Positions 9,103 to 18,847 are shown, counted from the first letter of the stretch. The stretch is DNA of 64,000 nt from Pantoea trifolii (GCF_024506435.1 NZ_JANIET010000003.1:1-64000); one strand, 5' to 3'. Notes: generated by a model from the letters alone, not told the origin. Made by a program: numbers and translations.

Positions 9103-10200
9103 ATGAGCGAGTTACTGAATATCTATACAATGAATGGAATAAGGCTTAATAATCGTGTGGTTATGGCACCAATGACCCGTTCGCGGGCCTATGATCTTAT
9201 TCCCACTGACAGTATGGTCACCTACTATCGCCAGCGCGCAACAGCAGGTTTAATTGTTTCCGAAGGTTCACCTGTTTCAATGGAAGGCCGTGGACAGGCT
9301 TACACGCCGGGAATTTACACTGACGAACAGATAGAGGGCTGGAAAAAGGTGACTGAGGCAGTACATGCGCAGGGTGGGAAAATATTCATCCAGCTTTGGC
9401 ACGTAGGACGTTCCTCACACATTGCTCACCAGCCTGATGGGCAGGCACCGGTCAGCTCCGTCTCACGCGTTGCAGAAGGCTGCACCACTCACATTCCCGG
9501 TGATAACTGTCAGTCTGTACGCGTATTTCACAGCCAGCCCCGCGCATTAGCAACGGATGAAGTCCCGCGGGTGACGCAGGATTTCGTTCGGGCGGCTAAA
9601 AATGCTATCGAGGCGGGGTTTGACGGTGTGGAGATCCACGCGGCTAACGGCTACATCTTCGAGCAATTTATCAATGGTGGACTTAACGACAGAACAGATC
9701 GTTATGGTGGTACTATCGCCAATCGCCTGCGGTTTACGCTGGAAACGGTGGATGCCGTCTCTGCAGCCATCGGGAGTCATCTGACAGGTATCCGTATTGC
9801 ACCCTTTGGCCGCCTGCAGGATATGCATGGCTTTGATGATGAGCAGGATACCTGGTTATCTTTAGGTATCGAACTGCGTCGTCGACATCTCGCATATGTA
9901 CATTTGAGCGATCAGGAATCTCTCGGAGCTCAGGCCATTCCTGCTGGCTTCCTTACAAAGTTTCGCAAGGCTTACGAAGGTACCCTCATCGTAGCGGGCA
10001 GCTATACACAGGCGCGTGCAGAAATGGCACTCAGAGAGGGGGTTGCCGACTTAATTGCATTTGGGCGTCCTTTCATAGCCAATCCAGATCTCGTTAAACG
10101 CATGAAGAATGGATGGCCGATGGCTGTTCCTGATAAGGATACGTTCTATACCGGGCGAGATGCAGGTTATATAGATTATCCCACGTATCACGTCGATTAA
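9103..10200 (+). CDS. Old Yellow Enzyme family alkene reductase (NemA-like)
   Basis: A 365-residue FMN-dependent reductase of the NemA/OYE family. It has VVMAPMTRSRA near residue 25, QLWHVGRSSH, the substrate-binding pair in EIHAANGY (HxxN variant), DRYGGTIANR, and the late FMN-phosphate region [14 protein letters not shown]. Such enzymes use NAD(P)H to reduce activated alkenes, quinones and nitro groups. ATG 9103 has AGGAG at -10. Divergent from the LysR gene at 8983. A second OYE gene lies at 43900 in the umuC island; the two are clearly related but not copies. Length is the family norm (about 365). Confidence 0.9.
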   Translation: MSELLNIYTMNGIRLNNRVVMAPMTRSRAYDLIPTDSMVTYYRQRATAGLIVSEGSPVSMEGRGQAYTPGIYTDEQIEGWKKVTEAVHAQGGKIFIQLWHVGRSSHIAHQPDGQAPVSSVSRVAEGCTTHIPGDNCQSVRVFHSQPRALATDEVPRVTQDFVRAAKNAIEAGFDGVEIHAANGYIFEQFINGGLNDRTDRYGGTIANRLRFTLETVDAVSAAIGSHLTGIRIAPFGRLQDMHGFDDEQDTWLSLGIELRRRHLAYVHLSDQESLGAQAIPAGFLTKFRKAYEGTLIVAGSYTQARAEMALREGVADLIAFGRPFIANPDLVKRMKNGWPMAVPDKDTFYTGRDAGYIDYPTYHVD

Positions 10201-10355
10201 GTTCCCAGAAGCTGGAACGTATCCGGAATGCCTCCGATCCTAAAACAGCTCCGGTTTTCAGCCATTCGGAGAGGAGGAATTCTATCAATAGTGAAACCGC
10301 CAAATAAATACTTATATTTCATATAATTACTTCGTTAGCGTGGTTTTTTACATCA

Positions 10356-11285
10356 TTGGCCCTCGAACCCCACATCGCTGACAAATTATCAAGAGCCCCT
10401 TCAACTGTTAGCCGCGAGATCAAAAGGCATGGAGGTGCAAAACATTACCGAGCTGCAAAAGCTGATAAGGGCGCGTGGGACAGTGCCCTGAGGCCAAAAC
10501 CTTGCAAGCTAATTGGATGCCCCGCATTGTGTAAAATCATTGCAGAGAAGATATATCAGGACTGGTCGCCGGAACAAATCGCCGGTTGGCTTAAACGCTG
10601 TTATCCGGATAATCAGGAAATGCAGGTGTCACACGAAACGATTTATAAAACGCTTTTTATACAAACCCGGGGAGCTTTAAAAAAAGAGCTGCAGCAGTGC
10701 CTAAGAAGCGGAAGAGTAGTACGTAAATCCAGAACGACATCACTTAAAGGAAAGGGATTAGGCTCAATTCCGGATGCAATACCCATCAGCGAAAGGCCAT
10801 CTGATGTTGCAGACAGAGCCATACCTGGCCACTGGGAGGGAGACCTGATACAGGGCTCTAAAAACTCATATATTGTCACGATGGTAGAACGCCATTCCCG
10901 CTTTGTTATGCTTGCCAAAATCAGTGATAACAAGACAGCTACAGTCATATCCGCACTAATCAAACAAGCCCGGCAGCTGCCTGTTGAACTGTATAAAACA
11001 TTAACCTGGGATCGAGGGGCGGAAATGACTAATCACACCCTTTTTACTGTAGCGACAGAAATTGAGGTCTATTTTTGTGATCCTCAATCTCCCTGGCAAC
11101 GCGGCTCCAATGAAAATACGAACAGATTGCTTAGGCAGTATTTTCCAAAAGGAACTGACTTATCGGTTCACAGCCAGCAAAGACTAAACAGTGTTGCCAG
11201 GCAGCTCAACGAGAGGCCAAGAAAAACGCTAGACTATGAATCACCCGCAGAGCGTTTTAACCAATGTGTTGCATCCATCGGTTGA
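10356..11285 (+). pseudogene. IS30-family transposase, N-terminally truncated
   Basis: The frame encodes the DDE part of an IS30-family transposase: APSTVSREIKRHGG near the start is the second half of the N-terminal HTH, DWSPEQIAGWL follows, then GHWEGDLIQGS (first Asp), TWDRGAEM (second Asp) and the Glu in RGSNENTNRLLRQYFPKGTDL. Full members are about 320-380 residues; here the only start is a TTG inside the HTH and the usual first 50 or so residues are absent, so the 5' end is lost. I did not find clear terminal inverted repeats on either side. Probably an inactive relic marking a junction between the OYE module and the AraC module. Confidence 0.75.
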
Positions 11286-11291
11286 ACTCAC

Positions 11292-11309
11292 AGCCAGAAG
11301 CGGACGTTG
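11292..11309 (+). repeat. Partial copy of dispersed palindromic repeat
   Basis: AGCCAGAAGCGGACGT matches one arm of the element seen in fuller form at 13562-13627 and 28229-28292. It lies directly after the IS30 transposase stop. Confidence 0.45.
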
Positions 11310-11382
11310 TATCTTTGCACGCTGCGATAACTTTTTGATAATTTTGCAAACGCATTAAAAAGACAATTATCAGAGTGGCCTC

Positions 11383-12300
11383 TTAAGTGTTCTTATGCAG
11401 ATTGCGGTAGCCTCCTGGCGTTCTTCCGGTATGACGTTTGAATGCCAGCGAAAAAGAGGGAACAGATTTATATCCGGTTAATCTTGCTATCTCACTAATA
11501 CTTAAGTGATGTTTCCTGAGTTCAGCGCATGCCAGCTCCATTCGCCATGACGTCAGATAATTCCCGGGCGTTGAACCGGTAAGCTGGTGAAACCGACTAG
11601 CGAACGCACTGCGGGACATGGCTGATTTAGCAGACAGACTTGCCAGCGTCCAGTCTGCAGATGGAGAAGAATGTATCAGTGACAGTGCGGTTCCTATTTT
11701 CCTGTCACCGAGCGCTTTCAGCCAGGATGTCCCTTTCTGATTACCCTCTAAGTATTCCCTCAGCATCTGCACCAGAACAAGTATTGCCATGCTACTGGCC
11801 ACAATGTCGTGTCCGGGACGAAGCGCTGATGTTTCATGCGAAAGCAAAGTGATAAGGGCGGTGAGTGCAGGAGAAGAACTTTCCTCTCGTCGTGAAACCA
11901 GAACCGGAGGCAGATGTTTTAAAAGCAGCGGGCTGGAAGCCTCCTCAAATACGAATCTTCCCCCAATCCCCTCACTGATAAGTTCTCCCTGGCCGTAGCG
12001 GACCACGCCATCCGCTTCACGGTGAGAAGAGAATATCTGCCGTCCGTCACTCACCATCAATGCCGGACTTGAGCCACAGCAGTAAGCGTCACCCGAGGTC
12101 AGAAGATAGAAGTCCCCTTTTTCAAGCAGCAGAGGCTGCATTCCGACCATCCAGAGCCAGAAGTTCCCCTCAAGCACAGTGCCGAACTTAATGTGTTTAT
12201 AAGAGGGAAACCGCATTGCCCAGGGGCCACGTGCTTCCATACGGGCCGTAAGAATGGCCTCTACCTTCAGGAGTGAAAGAATATCAGACAGCGGATCCAT
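11383..12300 (-). CDS. AraC-family regulator with cupin N-terminal domain
   Basis: A 305-residue AraC-type regulator. Residues about 5-180 form a cupin_6-like sensor domain (MDPLSDILSLLKVEAIL at the start, then GPWAMRFP), and the last 100 residues are the double HTH with DWTLASLSAKSAMSRSAFASRF and SISEIARLTGYKSVPSFSLAF ending GRTPGGYR. Members with this architecture commonly sit next to an aldo/keto reductase or short-chain dehydrogenase that they activate. Here the aldo/keto reductase at 12399 is divergent with a 98-bp gap, so it is the expected target. Ligand unknown. Confidence 0.87.
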   Translation of the reverse strand: MDPLSDILSLLKVEAILTARMEARGPWAMRFPSYKHIKFGTVLEGNFWLWMVGMQPLLLEKGDFYLLTSGDAYCCGSSPALMVSDGRQIFSSHREADGVVRYGQGELISEGIGGRFVFEEASSPLLLKHLPPVLVSRREESSSPALTALITLLSHETSALRPGHDIVASSMAILVLVQMLREYLEGNQKGTSWLKALGDRKIGTALSLIHSSPSADWTLASLSAKSAMSRSAFASRFHQLTGSTPGNYLTSWRMELACAELRKHHLSISEIARLTGYKSVPSFSLAFKRHTGRTPGGYRNLHKNT

Positions 12301-12398
12301 AACATCCTGGACGAATGAATAATAAAAAAGGGATTTCTATAATAAAAGAAAGCTTTTATCTGCGTCATTATCATTTGGAGCTTAACGGAGAAAACCAA

Positions 12399-13466
12399 AT
12401 GAAATACGCAGAACTGGGTAAAACAGGGGTTTATGTTTCACGCATTTGTCTCGGGACGATGACATTTGGCGGGGCGGATAATGCCGCCGGTAATGCCATC
12501 GGCCGTCTGACGGGCAAAGAGGCGGATATTATCGTTGGTGAGGCGCTGGACGCCGGCATCAATTTTATTGATACCGCCGATGTCTATGGTTCGGGGGGCT
12601 CTGAAAGCGTGCTGGGCGAAGTGCTGGCGCAGCGCCGCGGTCAGGTTTTCCTTGCAACAAAAGCGCACAGCAGAATGAATGCGGGCCCAAATGATGCAGG
12701 CCAGTCGCGCTATCACTTGATGCAGGCGCTTGAAGCCAGCCTGCGGCGGCTTAAAACCGATCACATTGACTTATATCAGGTTCACAACTTTGATGCTGCA
12801 ACGCCGCCTGAAGAGGTTTTACGGACACTGGATGATATGGTGCGACAGGGTAAGGTCAGGTATATCGGCTGTTCGAATTATGCGGGCTGGCAGCTTGCCA
12901 AAGCCCTGGGTGTCTCGGCTGAACATAAGCTTGAGAAATTTGTCAGCGTACAGTCTTTTTATTCGCTGGCCTGCCGCGACATTGAGCATGAACTCCTGCC
13001 GGCAATCAAGGACAGCCACAGCGGACTTCTGTGCTGGAGTCCACTGGCAGGCGGGCTGCTTTCAGGCAAGTTTGATCGCAGCGGCAATCATGACGCTTCG
13101 GGCAGGCGCGCGAAGATCGAATTTCCACCCGTCGACAAGAACCAGGCATGGGATATCGTGGATGTGCTCAGAGCAGTTTCTGAAAAACACAACACCACAC
13201 CAGCCTGCATTGCGCTCGCCTGGCTGCTTTCGTCACCGCAGGTGACCAGCGTTATAGCGGGCGTGCGTAATGTGGAGCAACTCAGGGGCAACCTCTGCGC
13301 ACTGTCTGTTGAGCTCAGTGAAGAAGAAAAAGGAATGCTCGATGAGGTCAGTCATCCAGGGATTCGTTATCCGGGCTGGATACAGTCATATAATGCCGCG
13401 AGTCGTTTCCCTGCGGGCTTTACCGATACCGGACCCAGTTGGGTGCTGGGCGAGTCACCCGTCTGA
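12399..13466 (+). CDS. Aldo/keto reductase
   Basis: A 355-residue NAD(P)H-dependent aldo/keto reductase. The catalytic tetrad is visible: Asp in FIDTADVYG, Tyr in the same stretch, Lys in LATKAHS and His in YQVHNFD; the cofactor-binding end has AWLLSSPQVTSVIAGVRN. It reduces aldehydes or ketones. ATG 12399 has GGAG eight bases upstream; a longer frame from 12315 lacks one. The divergent AraC gene is its likely activator. Length is slightly above the 320-350 norm because of a longer C-terminal tail. Confidence 0.9.
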   Translation: MKYAELGKTGVYVSRICLGTMTFGGADNAAGNAIGRLTGKEADIIVGEALDAGINFIDTADVYGSGGSESVLGEVLAQRRGQVFLATKAHSRMNAGPNDAGQSRYHLMQALEASLRRLKTDHIDLYQVHNFDAATPPEEVLRTLDDMVRQGKVRYIGCSNYAGWQLAKALGVSAEHKLEKFVSVQSFYSLACRDIEHELLPAIKDSHSGLLCWSPLAGGLLSGKFDRSGNHDASGRRAKIEFPPVDKNQAWDIVDVLRAVSEKHNTTPACIALAWLLSSPQVTSVIAGVRNVEQLRGNLCALSVELSEEEKGMLDEVSHPGIRYPGWIQSYNAASRFPAGFTDTGPSWVLGESPV

Positions 13467-13561
13467 AATAAAATATATATGGGATGTCCGGTTCGTATTT
13501 AGGCCGAAAAGGGCTGGTACAAAATAAATGCCAGTAGAAGCTGAATATCTCAGTGTCAAAG

Positions 13562-13627
13562 ATCCGCTGCTCGCTCGAAGCAGCCTGATGGGCTTCACCT
13601 ACAGCAGTTTGGTGCCAGAAGCGGACA
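13562..13627. repeat. Dispersed palindromic repeat, near-complete copy
   Basis: An imperfect palindrome of about 66 bp: the left end reads TCCGCTGCTCGCTCGAAGC and the right end, GGTGCCAGAAGCGGACAT, is largely its complement. Related copies lie at 11292, 19771, 20260, 21507 and 28229, all between genes. It fills most of the gap between the aldo/keto reductase and lactonase genes, which converge. A possible transcript-end or MITE-like element. Confidence 0.6.
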
Positions 13628-13690
13628 TTACTGGCAGACTGAAGCAGATAAAGTCCTGCCCGCATGAGGCAATTAGAGCTCTCACATTGT

Positions 13691-14542
13691 TTATGCTGCA
13701 AACCGGCTTTCTGGTAAACCGGCAAAGACTGCAGATTCGGCCTTCAGTAAAGCACCGTCATAAATTGATGGCGCAGAAAGCCCCACAGAAGCAGTGGTGC
13801 AGTAGAGGTTGGTGAAGCCCTCACCGGCCAGTATCGGACAGGTGCTCTGGATACCAGGGGATGGCAGGATAGTGTCTGTGGTCCCATCCGGACTGTAACG
13901 AACAATACGATTCCCTCCCCATTCAGCATTCCATAAATAGCCCATCGCATCCACGCAGGAGCCGTCAGGTGCACCATTGCCTGCTGTTTCGGTGAACACG
14001 CGCGGGTTCTCCAGAGATGGATAATCGCAGCAGAATATTTTGCCCTGCATCGAGTCGCTGTAATAGATCGTGCAGCCATCGGGGCTGAAACAGATGCTGT
14101 TCGGGATGGCGACCTCGGGCAGCGCAAGCGTTTCAACAGTCAGCGTTGCAGCATTTAGTCGGTGAAACTTACCGATGACTTTTACGGGATAACCTTCATC
14201 CATAGTCCCAAAGACAAAATTACCGGCACGGTCGCACCGTCCGTCACCTGTGCGGGTGCCTGTTTCTCCCGGTGAGGCTGCCACCGTTGTAAGAATACCG
14301 GTGTTGAGATCATAGAAAGCCAGCCTGGACGCGAGTCCCATCAGCAGAATGTGACTCTTTTCGGTCAGGGCAAAGGATCCAAGGCGTTCTGGCAGCGACC
14401 AGCGCATCACAGCGTCATCGCCTTCTTCTAAGGCGAGTAGTTCACTGCATTCAATGTCAGTCCAATAGAGTCTGCATGTTCTTTCACACCACAGGGGGCA
14501 CTCTCCCAGCGTATTCCTGACATCAGCTGCAATTGAAAACAT
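13691..14542 (-). CDS. SMP-30/gluconolactonase family protein
   Basis: A 283-residue six-bladed beta-propeller lactonase. It has LGECPLWCE near the start with the metal-binding Glu, DGRCDRAGNFVFGTMD in the middle, AIPNSICFSPDGCTIYYSDS with the conserved Asn and Asp, APDGSCVDAMGYLWNA, and ends GLPESRFA as family members do. It should open a sugar or other lactone, with a divalent metal. ATG 14542 is preceded by GGAGG. It is the third gene after an amidohydrolase and a YdcZ-type membrane protein on the same strand, suggesting one pathway in which an amide or amine substrate is hydrolysed and a lactone is later opened. Confidence 0.86.
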   Translation of the reverse strand: MFSIAADVRNTLGECPLWCERTCRLYWTDIECSELLALEEGDDAVMRWSLPERLGSFALTEKSHILLMGLASRLAFYDLNTGILTTVAASPGETGTRTGDGRCDRAGNFVFGTMDEGYPVKVIGKFHRLNAATLTVETLALPEVAIPNSICFSPDGCTIYYSDSMQGKIFCCDYPSLENPRVFTETAGNGAPDGSCVDAMGYLWNAEWGGNRIVRYSPDGTTDTILPSPGIQSTCPILAGEGFTNLYCTTASVGLSAPSIYDGALLKAESAVFAGLPESRFAA

Positions 14543-14629
14543 GTTAATCCTCCGGATAAATAAAGGTCGTACTGCACATTGAGCGTGACTCACCCGCGTC
14601 TGCGCTGTGGTAAACGTGGGTAAACGCAG

Positions 14630-15112
14630 TTACTGCAGATAACGCGCAGAAAGTCGATCGCTGAAAAGCATGACGGCAAGTCCGATCAGCATAACCAGCA
14701 TTCCCCCCAGCCTGAGTAACGAAACCGGACGCCGCACAGCGCCCAACAAGCCAAAATGATCAATCATCTGCGAGGAAAGTAACTGTCCGACAATCGCCAG
14801 CCCGAGCAGAGCTGAAAACCCAATTTTCGGCGCAAGCACGACATAGCTGAACAGTGCACATGCGCCTATCATTCCGCCCGCCAGACTCCAGAGGGGTTGC
14901 GACGGGATCGCCGCTAGCGATGTCATCAACCCACCCCGCAGCAGCGCGTAAATCCCTAGACTGAACGCGCCCGCCGTAAATGAAAACAGCGCCGCAGTGA
15001 CCGGGTCGCCGCCCAGTCCCTTTGCCAGCTGGCTGTTCAGGGTCGTCTGCAGGGTGATCCCCAGACCTGCGGCAAAAGCGATTACGTAATAGGTCATGCC
15101 CATGCTTTTCAT
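14630..15112 (-). CDS. YdcZ/DUF606-type small DMT transporter
   Basis: A 160-residue integral membrane protein with five hydrophobic segments and the DUF606 (YdcZ) features: LQTTLNSQLAKGLGG near residue 20, then GGMIGACALFSYVVLAPKIG and VGQLLSSQMIDHFGLLG. The family belongs to the drug/metabolite transporter superfamily and usually works as a dimer. Start 15112 lies 5 bp after the amidohydrolase stop, so translation is likely coupled; ATGs at 15103 and 15097 are alternatives. Presumably it moves the substrate or product of the neighbouring enzymes. Confidence 0.8.
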   Translation of the reverse strand: MKSMGMTYYVIAFAAGLGITLQTTLNSQLAKGLGGDPVTAALFSFTAGAFSLGIYALLRGGLMTSLAAIPSQPLWSLAGGMIGACALFSYVVLAPKIGFSALLGLAIVGQLLSSQMIDHFGLLGAVRRPVSLLRLGGMLVMLIGLAVMLFSDRLSARYLQ

Positions 15113-15117
15113 CCTGG

Positions 15118-16515
15118 TCAGTCGGCCTGCACCAGCGGCAGGAAGGTGTCAGCAAAAATGTCAGGCTGGTAGCCAGAGGCTGCAAAAAGGTGCTCACGCG
15201 ACTCATCAATCGCCGCACGTAGTCGCGCGCTGTCTACGCCCAGCACCTTACCGTTCTGTTTAACGATGCGTCCGCCGATCATGACGGTGTCGATGTTGCT
15301 GCGCTCGGCGGCATGAACCACCGTGCCAAAGGCATTGCCGGACGGGTAAAGATTGAGATCACTGACGCTAATCAGCACCAGGTCGGCTTGTTTGCCTGGC
15401 GTCAGGCTGCCAACTTTGTCCTGCAGCCCTGCACAGGCAGCGCCATCAAGAGTCGCGGCTTTAAGGAGTTGCGCCGCCGGAAGCGTTTTCAGCGCATGTT
15501 CAGAATCGCAGCACTGCTGCTGATGCATGCCCATCACGCGCTGCAGGTAAAAGGCGACGCGCATCTCCATAAACATATCGGTGCTGTACGACGTTTCATT
15601 GTCTACGCTCAGGCCAGGGTTGATGCCATGACGCTGCGCGGCCTCAATGGCGAACATCCCGCTTTCGATGCCATAGTGCGAATCTGAGCGCGGGCAGACG
15701 TTCACCCGGACACCGGCCTCCCGCAGAATTTCCCATCCCCTGTCGGGCAGCGCCGTGCAGTGATTGAAAATATTGTCCGGACCCAGAAGCCCCTGCTGAT
15801 GCAGCGACTCAAGTTCAGACCCCATCTCAGCGCCAAAGAACTCAGTGACAATCGACAGTCCCAGCCGGCGGGCTTCGGCCCACAACTCCGGCTCCAGCTG
15901 GGCCATGACGGCGAGAGAGACCAGGCTTTCAGGGTTGTCGGTGAAATACTTATCCTGCAGACGCTGCCAGTTTCCCGGCCAGTGCGCTTTATCCCATTCG
16001 CCAGCTACCGGTGCGCCGGAAGCATGAATGGCACGAATGCCGGTATCAAGCAGGGCCTCGACGGCGGCATCGGAATGCGCTGCGGTTCGGCTGTTGTGCG
16101 AGTTATCGATCATTGTGGTGATGCCCGCGTCAATAGCGCCCAGCGCCGTCAGCAGGTTGCCAACATAGATATCGGCAGGACGGTAATATTTAGCGAAGGA
16201 GAAGTGCGTGGCGTTGCTGTAGTCGTCCAGGCAGGTGGCGTTTGGGTTAATGCGGCGCAACTGTCCTTCCCATGCGTGACGATGAGAATCGACCATTCCC
16301 GGCATGGCGATCATGTTGGTGGCATCAATGACATGCGCACCAGGCACATCCAGGTTCTGGCCCACGGCGGTAATAGTTGAGCCGTTGATGTGAATATCGC
16401 CGTGCTCAATGTTACCGACGCTCCCATCCATGCTCAGTATCGTGGCGCCACGAATCAACGTAGCCTGTGAAGTACTATTCTGATTATTAACAATATTTCG
16501 GATGTATTTGGTCAT
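15118..16515 (-). CDS. Amidohydrolase (TRZ/ATZ, chlorohydrolase/deaminase family)
   Basis: A 465-residue metal-dependent hydrolase of the amidohydrolase superfamily. The first metal ligands are in VDSHRHAWEG (HxH), further ligands in IFNHCTALPD and the final Asp in NPGLSVDNETSYS; the C-terminal beta sandwich has GSLTPGKQADLVLIS and VMIGGRIVKQNGKVLG. The subgroup contains cytosine/guanine deaminase-like and s-triazine hydrolases. The start at 16515 (MTKYIRN) has GAGGCAGG upstream; the longer frame from 16602 lacks support. It heads an operon with a YdcZ transporter and an SMP-30 lactonase and is divergent from a LysR gene at 16646. Substrate not deducible. Confidence 0.87.
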   Translation of the reverse strand: MTKYIRNIVNNQNSTSQATLIRGATILSMDGSVGNIEHGDIHINGSTITAVGQNLDVPGAHVIDATNMIAMPGMVDSHRHAWEGQLRRINPNATCLDDYSNATHFSFAKYYRPADIYVGNLLTALGAIDAGITTMIDNSHNSRTAAHSDAAVEALLDTGIRAIHASGAPVAGEWDKAHWPGNWQRLQDKYFTDNPESLVSLAVMAQLEPELWAEARRLGLSIVTEFFGAEMGSELESLHQQGLLGPDNIFNHCTALPDRGWEILREAGVRVNVCPRSDSHYGIESGMFAIEAAQRHGINPGLSVDNETSYSTDMFMEMRVAFYLQRVMGMHQQQCCDSEHALKTLPAAQLLKAATLDGAACAGLQDKVGSLTPGKQADLVLISVSDLNLYPSGNAFGTVVHAAERSNIDTVMIGGRIVKQNGKVLGVDSARLRAAIDESREHLFAASGYQPDIFADTFLPLVQAD

Positions 16516-16645
16516 TAAACCTGCCTCTTTCCTGATTAATGGGGAAACGATACACCACGTTATTAGCCTGAATAAGATGCTTAAAGCGTTTTCATAATTC
16601 ATAATTCGCGAATAATCAGACTCACTTTTACCCAGGAGCAGGACG

Positions 16646-17563
16646 ATGGATCGGATTCAGGCTATGCAGGTTTTTATAAGGGTTGCTGAAGCCGGAAGCT
16701 TTGTGCGCGCGGCAGAGACACTGTCACTGCCAGCTTCCACCGTCACCAGCACGATTAAAAATCTGGAGAAATACCTGCAGGTACGTCTGCTTAACCGGAC
16801 AACAAGACGGGTCAGCCTCACACCTGAAGGACTGCAGTATCTGGTGCAGTGCCGGGAGATCCTGTCGCTAATTGAACTTAGTGAATCCAGCCTGAGTGAT
16901 TCCGTCAGGCGACCCCAGGGACGGCTGCGGGTTGATATGCCAGGGGGTATCGCCCACTTCGTCGTCATGCCCAATCTGAAAGAATTTTACCGGCTCTATC
17001 CGGATATTTACCTGATGATTGGCGTCAGCGACCGGCAGGTCGATCTTGTTCAGGAAGGGATAGATTGCGTGATCCGAACCGGAGAATTAACCGACTCCAC
17101 GCTGGTTGCGCGGCCACTTGGCCGGTTTCGCTGGGTGACCTGCGCCTCGCCTGACTATCTCAGGCAATACGGTGTGCCTGAGACGCCGGAAGCGTTGTCG
17201 CTGCATCGGGCGATTCATTACTTTTCCGGTTCGGGAAGACGCACTAATGAACTGCGTTTCACACGAGGCACTGAGGCCTTCTCTGTGCCGGTTGAGGGGG
17301 ATGCAGCCGTTAACGAAACGGGACTCTATATCAGACTGTGCCTTGAGGGTTTTGGGCTGGCGCAGCTTGCTGAGAATGTGATTTCGGAGAATCTGCGGCA
17401 AGGCAAACTGGTCGAGGTTCTGGCGGACTGGCAGCCACCTTCCGTGCCGGTGACGATGCTCTATCCGCATCAGCGTTTTCTCTCTCCCGCCGTGCGTGCT
17501 TTTGCTGACTGGGTCGGCGAACTTTTCAACGATGTCGCAGGCGAGAAACGGCCTTCCCGGTAA
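16646..17563 (+). CDS. LysR-family transcriptional regulator
   Basis: A 305-residue LysR-type regulator beginning MDRIQAMQVFIRVAEAGSF, with HTH residues in RAAETLSLPASTVTSTIK and LLNRTTRRVSLTPEG. The effector domain contains ASPDYLRQYGVPETP and ends with LSPAVRAFADWV. This start is typical of the CrgA-like group. It is divergent from the amidohydrolase operon (130-bp gap), which it most likely controls; downstream it converges on the NimT-type transporter. Effector unknown. Confidence 0.87.
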   Translation: MDRIQAMQVFIRVAEAGSFVRAAETLSLPASTVTSTIKNLEKYLQVRLLNRTTRRVSLTPEGLQYLVQCREILSLIELSESSLSDSVRRPQGRLRVDMPGGIAHFVVMPNLKEFYRLYPDIYLMIGVSDRQVDLVQEGIDCVIRTGELTDSTLVARPLGRFRWVTCASPDYLRQYGVPETPEALSLHRAIHYFSGSGRRTNELRFTRGTEAFSVPVEGDAAVNETGLYIRLCLEGFGLAQLAENVISENLRQGKLVEVLADWQPPSVPVTMLYPHQRFLSPAVRAFADWVGELFNDVAGEKRPSR

Positions 17564-17656
17564 GAGATGGTCTTGAGAGCAAGAGTACGCTTCAGAACGA
17601 TAATGGACAGCATCCACAGCAGAGGAACCGATCGTTCCCCTGTGGTGCCAGCCAAT

Positions 17657-18847
17657 TCAGCCCGTCTGCTGTACAGGTTCCAGATGCGCATTTCGTCCGG
17701 CAGCCATTCCGGTGCAGGCACCTGCGACCGCGATTGCTGCGGTCATCAGTAATGGCAATGTCCAGCCTCCGGACAACTCCTGTACTTTGCCCAGCAGCAG
17801 CGGACCCATCGCCGCCATCAGATAACCGACGCTCTGCGCCATGCCTGACAGCGCGGCGGCGTCACCGGCATTTTTGGTACGAAGTCCGATGAAGGTCAGG
17901 CCCAGCATCATACTGGCACCCGAGCTGAAGCCGAGAAGAGCAGCCCACAGCATCGCCAGATTCGGCAGGTACATGATGCCGATAAAGGACGCAGCGGTTA
18001 ACAGGCTGACGCCGGCAGCGGCTGCTTTCTGATCGTTGAGGCTACGCAGCGTGGCGGCCAGAATCAGGCCGGGAATGGCGGTGGTCAGCTGAAGAATGCC
18101 GTGTACTTCACCGGCCTGGGCTGAGGAGAGTCCACTGTCTGTTAGAATGGCGGGGAGCCAGCCGACAGCAACATAAAACGGCATCGCATTCAGGCCCATA
18201 AACAAGGTGACCTGCCATGCCAGAGGTGAGCACCAGACCGCGACGGTCGCCGCTTTTTTCTCGCCCTCTCCCGGCAACTGATGCGTCATCTTTAACTGGG
18301 GCAACCATAAAAGCAACGCAAGCAGCGGTGCAATAACCAGCATGGCTAACGCGATGTTCCAGCCCCAGCTCTGCGTCAGAGGAATGACAATGGCTGAACC
18401 AATAGCACCAGCCGCACCCATGGTCATGGAATATGCCCCCGTCACGGAAGCCACGTTGCCAGAAAAGTCACGTTTGATAAGGCCAGGCAGCAGGACATTG
18501 CCGAGGGCAATCCCGATACCTATCAATATGGTTCCGCCATAAAGCGCCCAGACACTGCCTGTGGAGCGAAGCAGGATGCCCGCTGAAATCACGGTCAGGG
18601 CACCAAAAAGGGTGCGTTCAAGACCGTACTTGTGTGAGATGGATGCGCTCAGCGGTGAAAAGGCGGCAAATGCCAGTAAAGGCAGCGAGTTAAGCAACCC
18701 AACGGCAGTAATACTTAGCCCAAAATCATGGCGAATAGACTCTAAAACGGGTGCGATAGCGGTAAAAGGAACACGCAGGTTGATAGCTATAAAAAGGATG
18801 CCGGTCACAAGTATGATTGAAGACCACTTGTTCGTAGTGTGGGACAT
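17657..18847 (-). CDS. nimT: CynX/NimT-family MFS transporter
   Basis: A 396-residue MFS protein of the CynX/NimT group: it starts with LVTGILFIAINLRVPFTAIAP, followed by LLNSLPLLAFAAFSPLSA and LIGIGIALGNVLLPGLIKRDF, which are strongly conserved in this family. E. coli NimT (YeaN) exports 2-nitroimidazole. ATG 18847 (MSHTTNK) is preferred to an upstream frame at 18892. It is divergent from a NimR-type AraC regulator at 18935, the same arrangement as the E. coli nimR-nimT locus, which supports the call. Gene symbol by family resemblance. Confidence 0.8.
   Translation of the reverse strand: MSHTTNKWSSIILVTGILFIAINLRVPFTAIAPVLESIRHDFGLSITAVGLLNSLPLLAFAAFSPLSASISHKYGLERTLFGALTVISAGILLRSTGSVWALYGGTILIGIGIALGNVLLPGLIKRDFSGNVASVTGAYSMTMGAAGAIGSAIVIPLTQSWGWNIALAMLVIAPLLALLLWLPQLKMTHQLPGEGEKKAATVAVWCSPLAWQVTLFMGLNAMPFYVAVGWLPAILTDSGLSSAQAGEVHGILQLTTAIPGLILAATLRSLNDQKAAAAGVSLLTAASFIGIMYLPNLAMLWAALLGFSSGASMMLGLTFIGLRTKNAGDAAALSGMAQSVGYLMAAMGPLLLGKVQELSGGWTLPLLMTAAIAVAGACTGMAAGRNAHLEPVQQTG

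Noticed and set aside
10201..10218. GTTCC...GGAAC hairpin after the OYE gene as a terminator
   Set aside because: The stem is short and interrupted and has no T-run; too weak to list.
13528..13815. 95-codon plus-strand frame after the aldo/keto reductase
   Set aside because: It runs through the palindromic repeat and the antisense 3' end of the SMP-30 gene; no ribosome site or domain.
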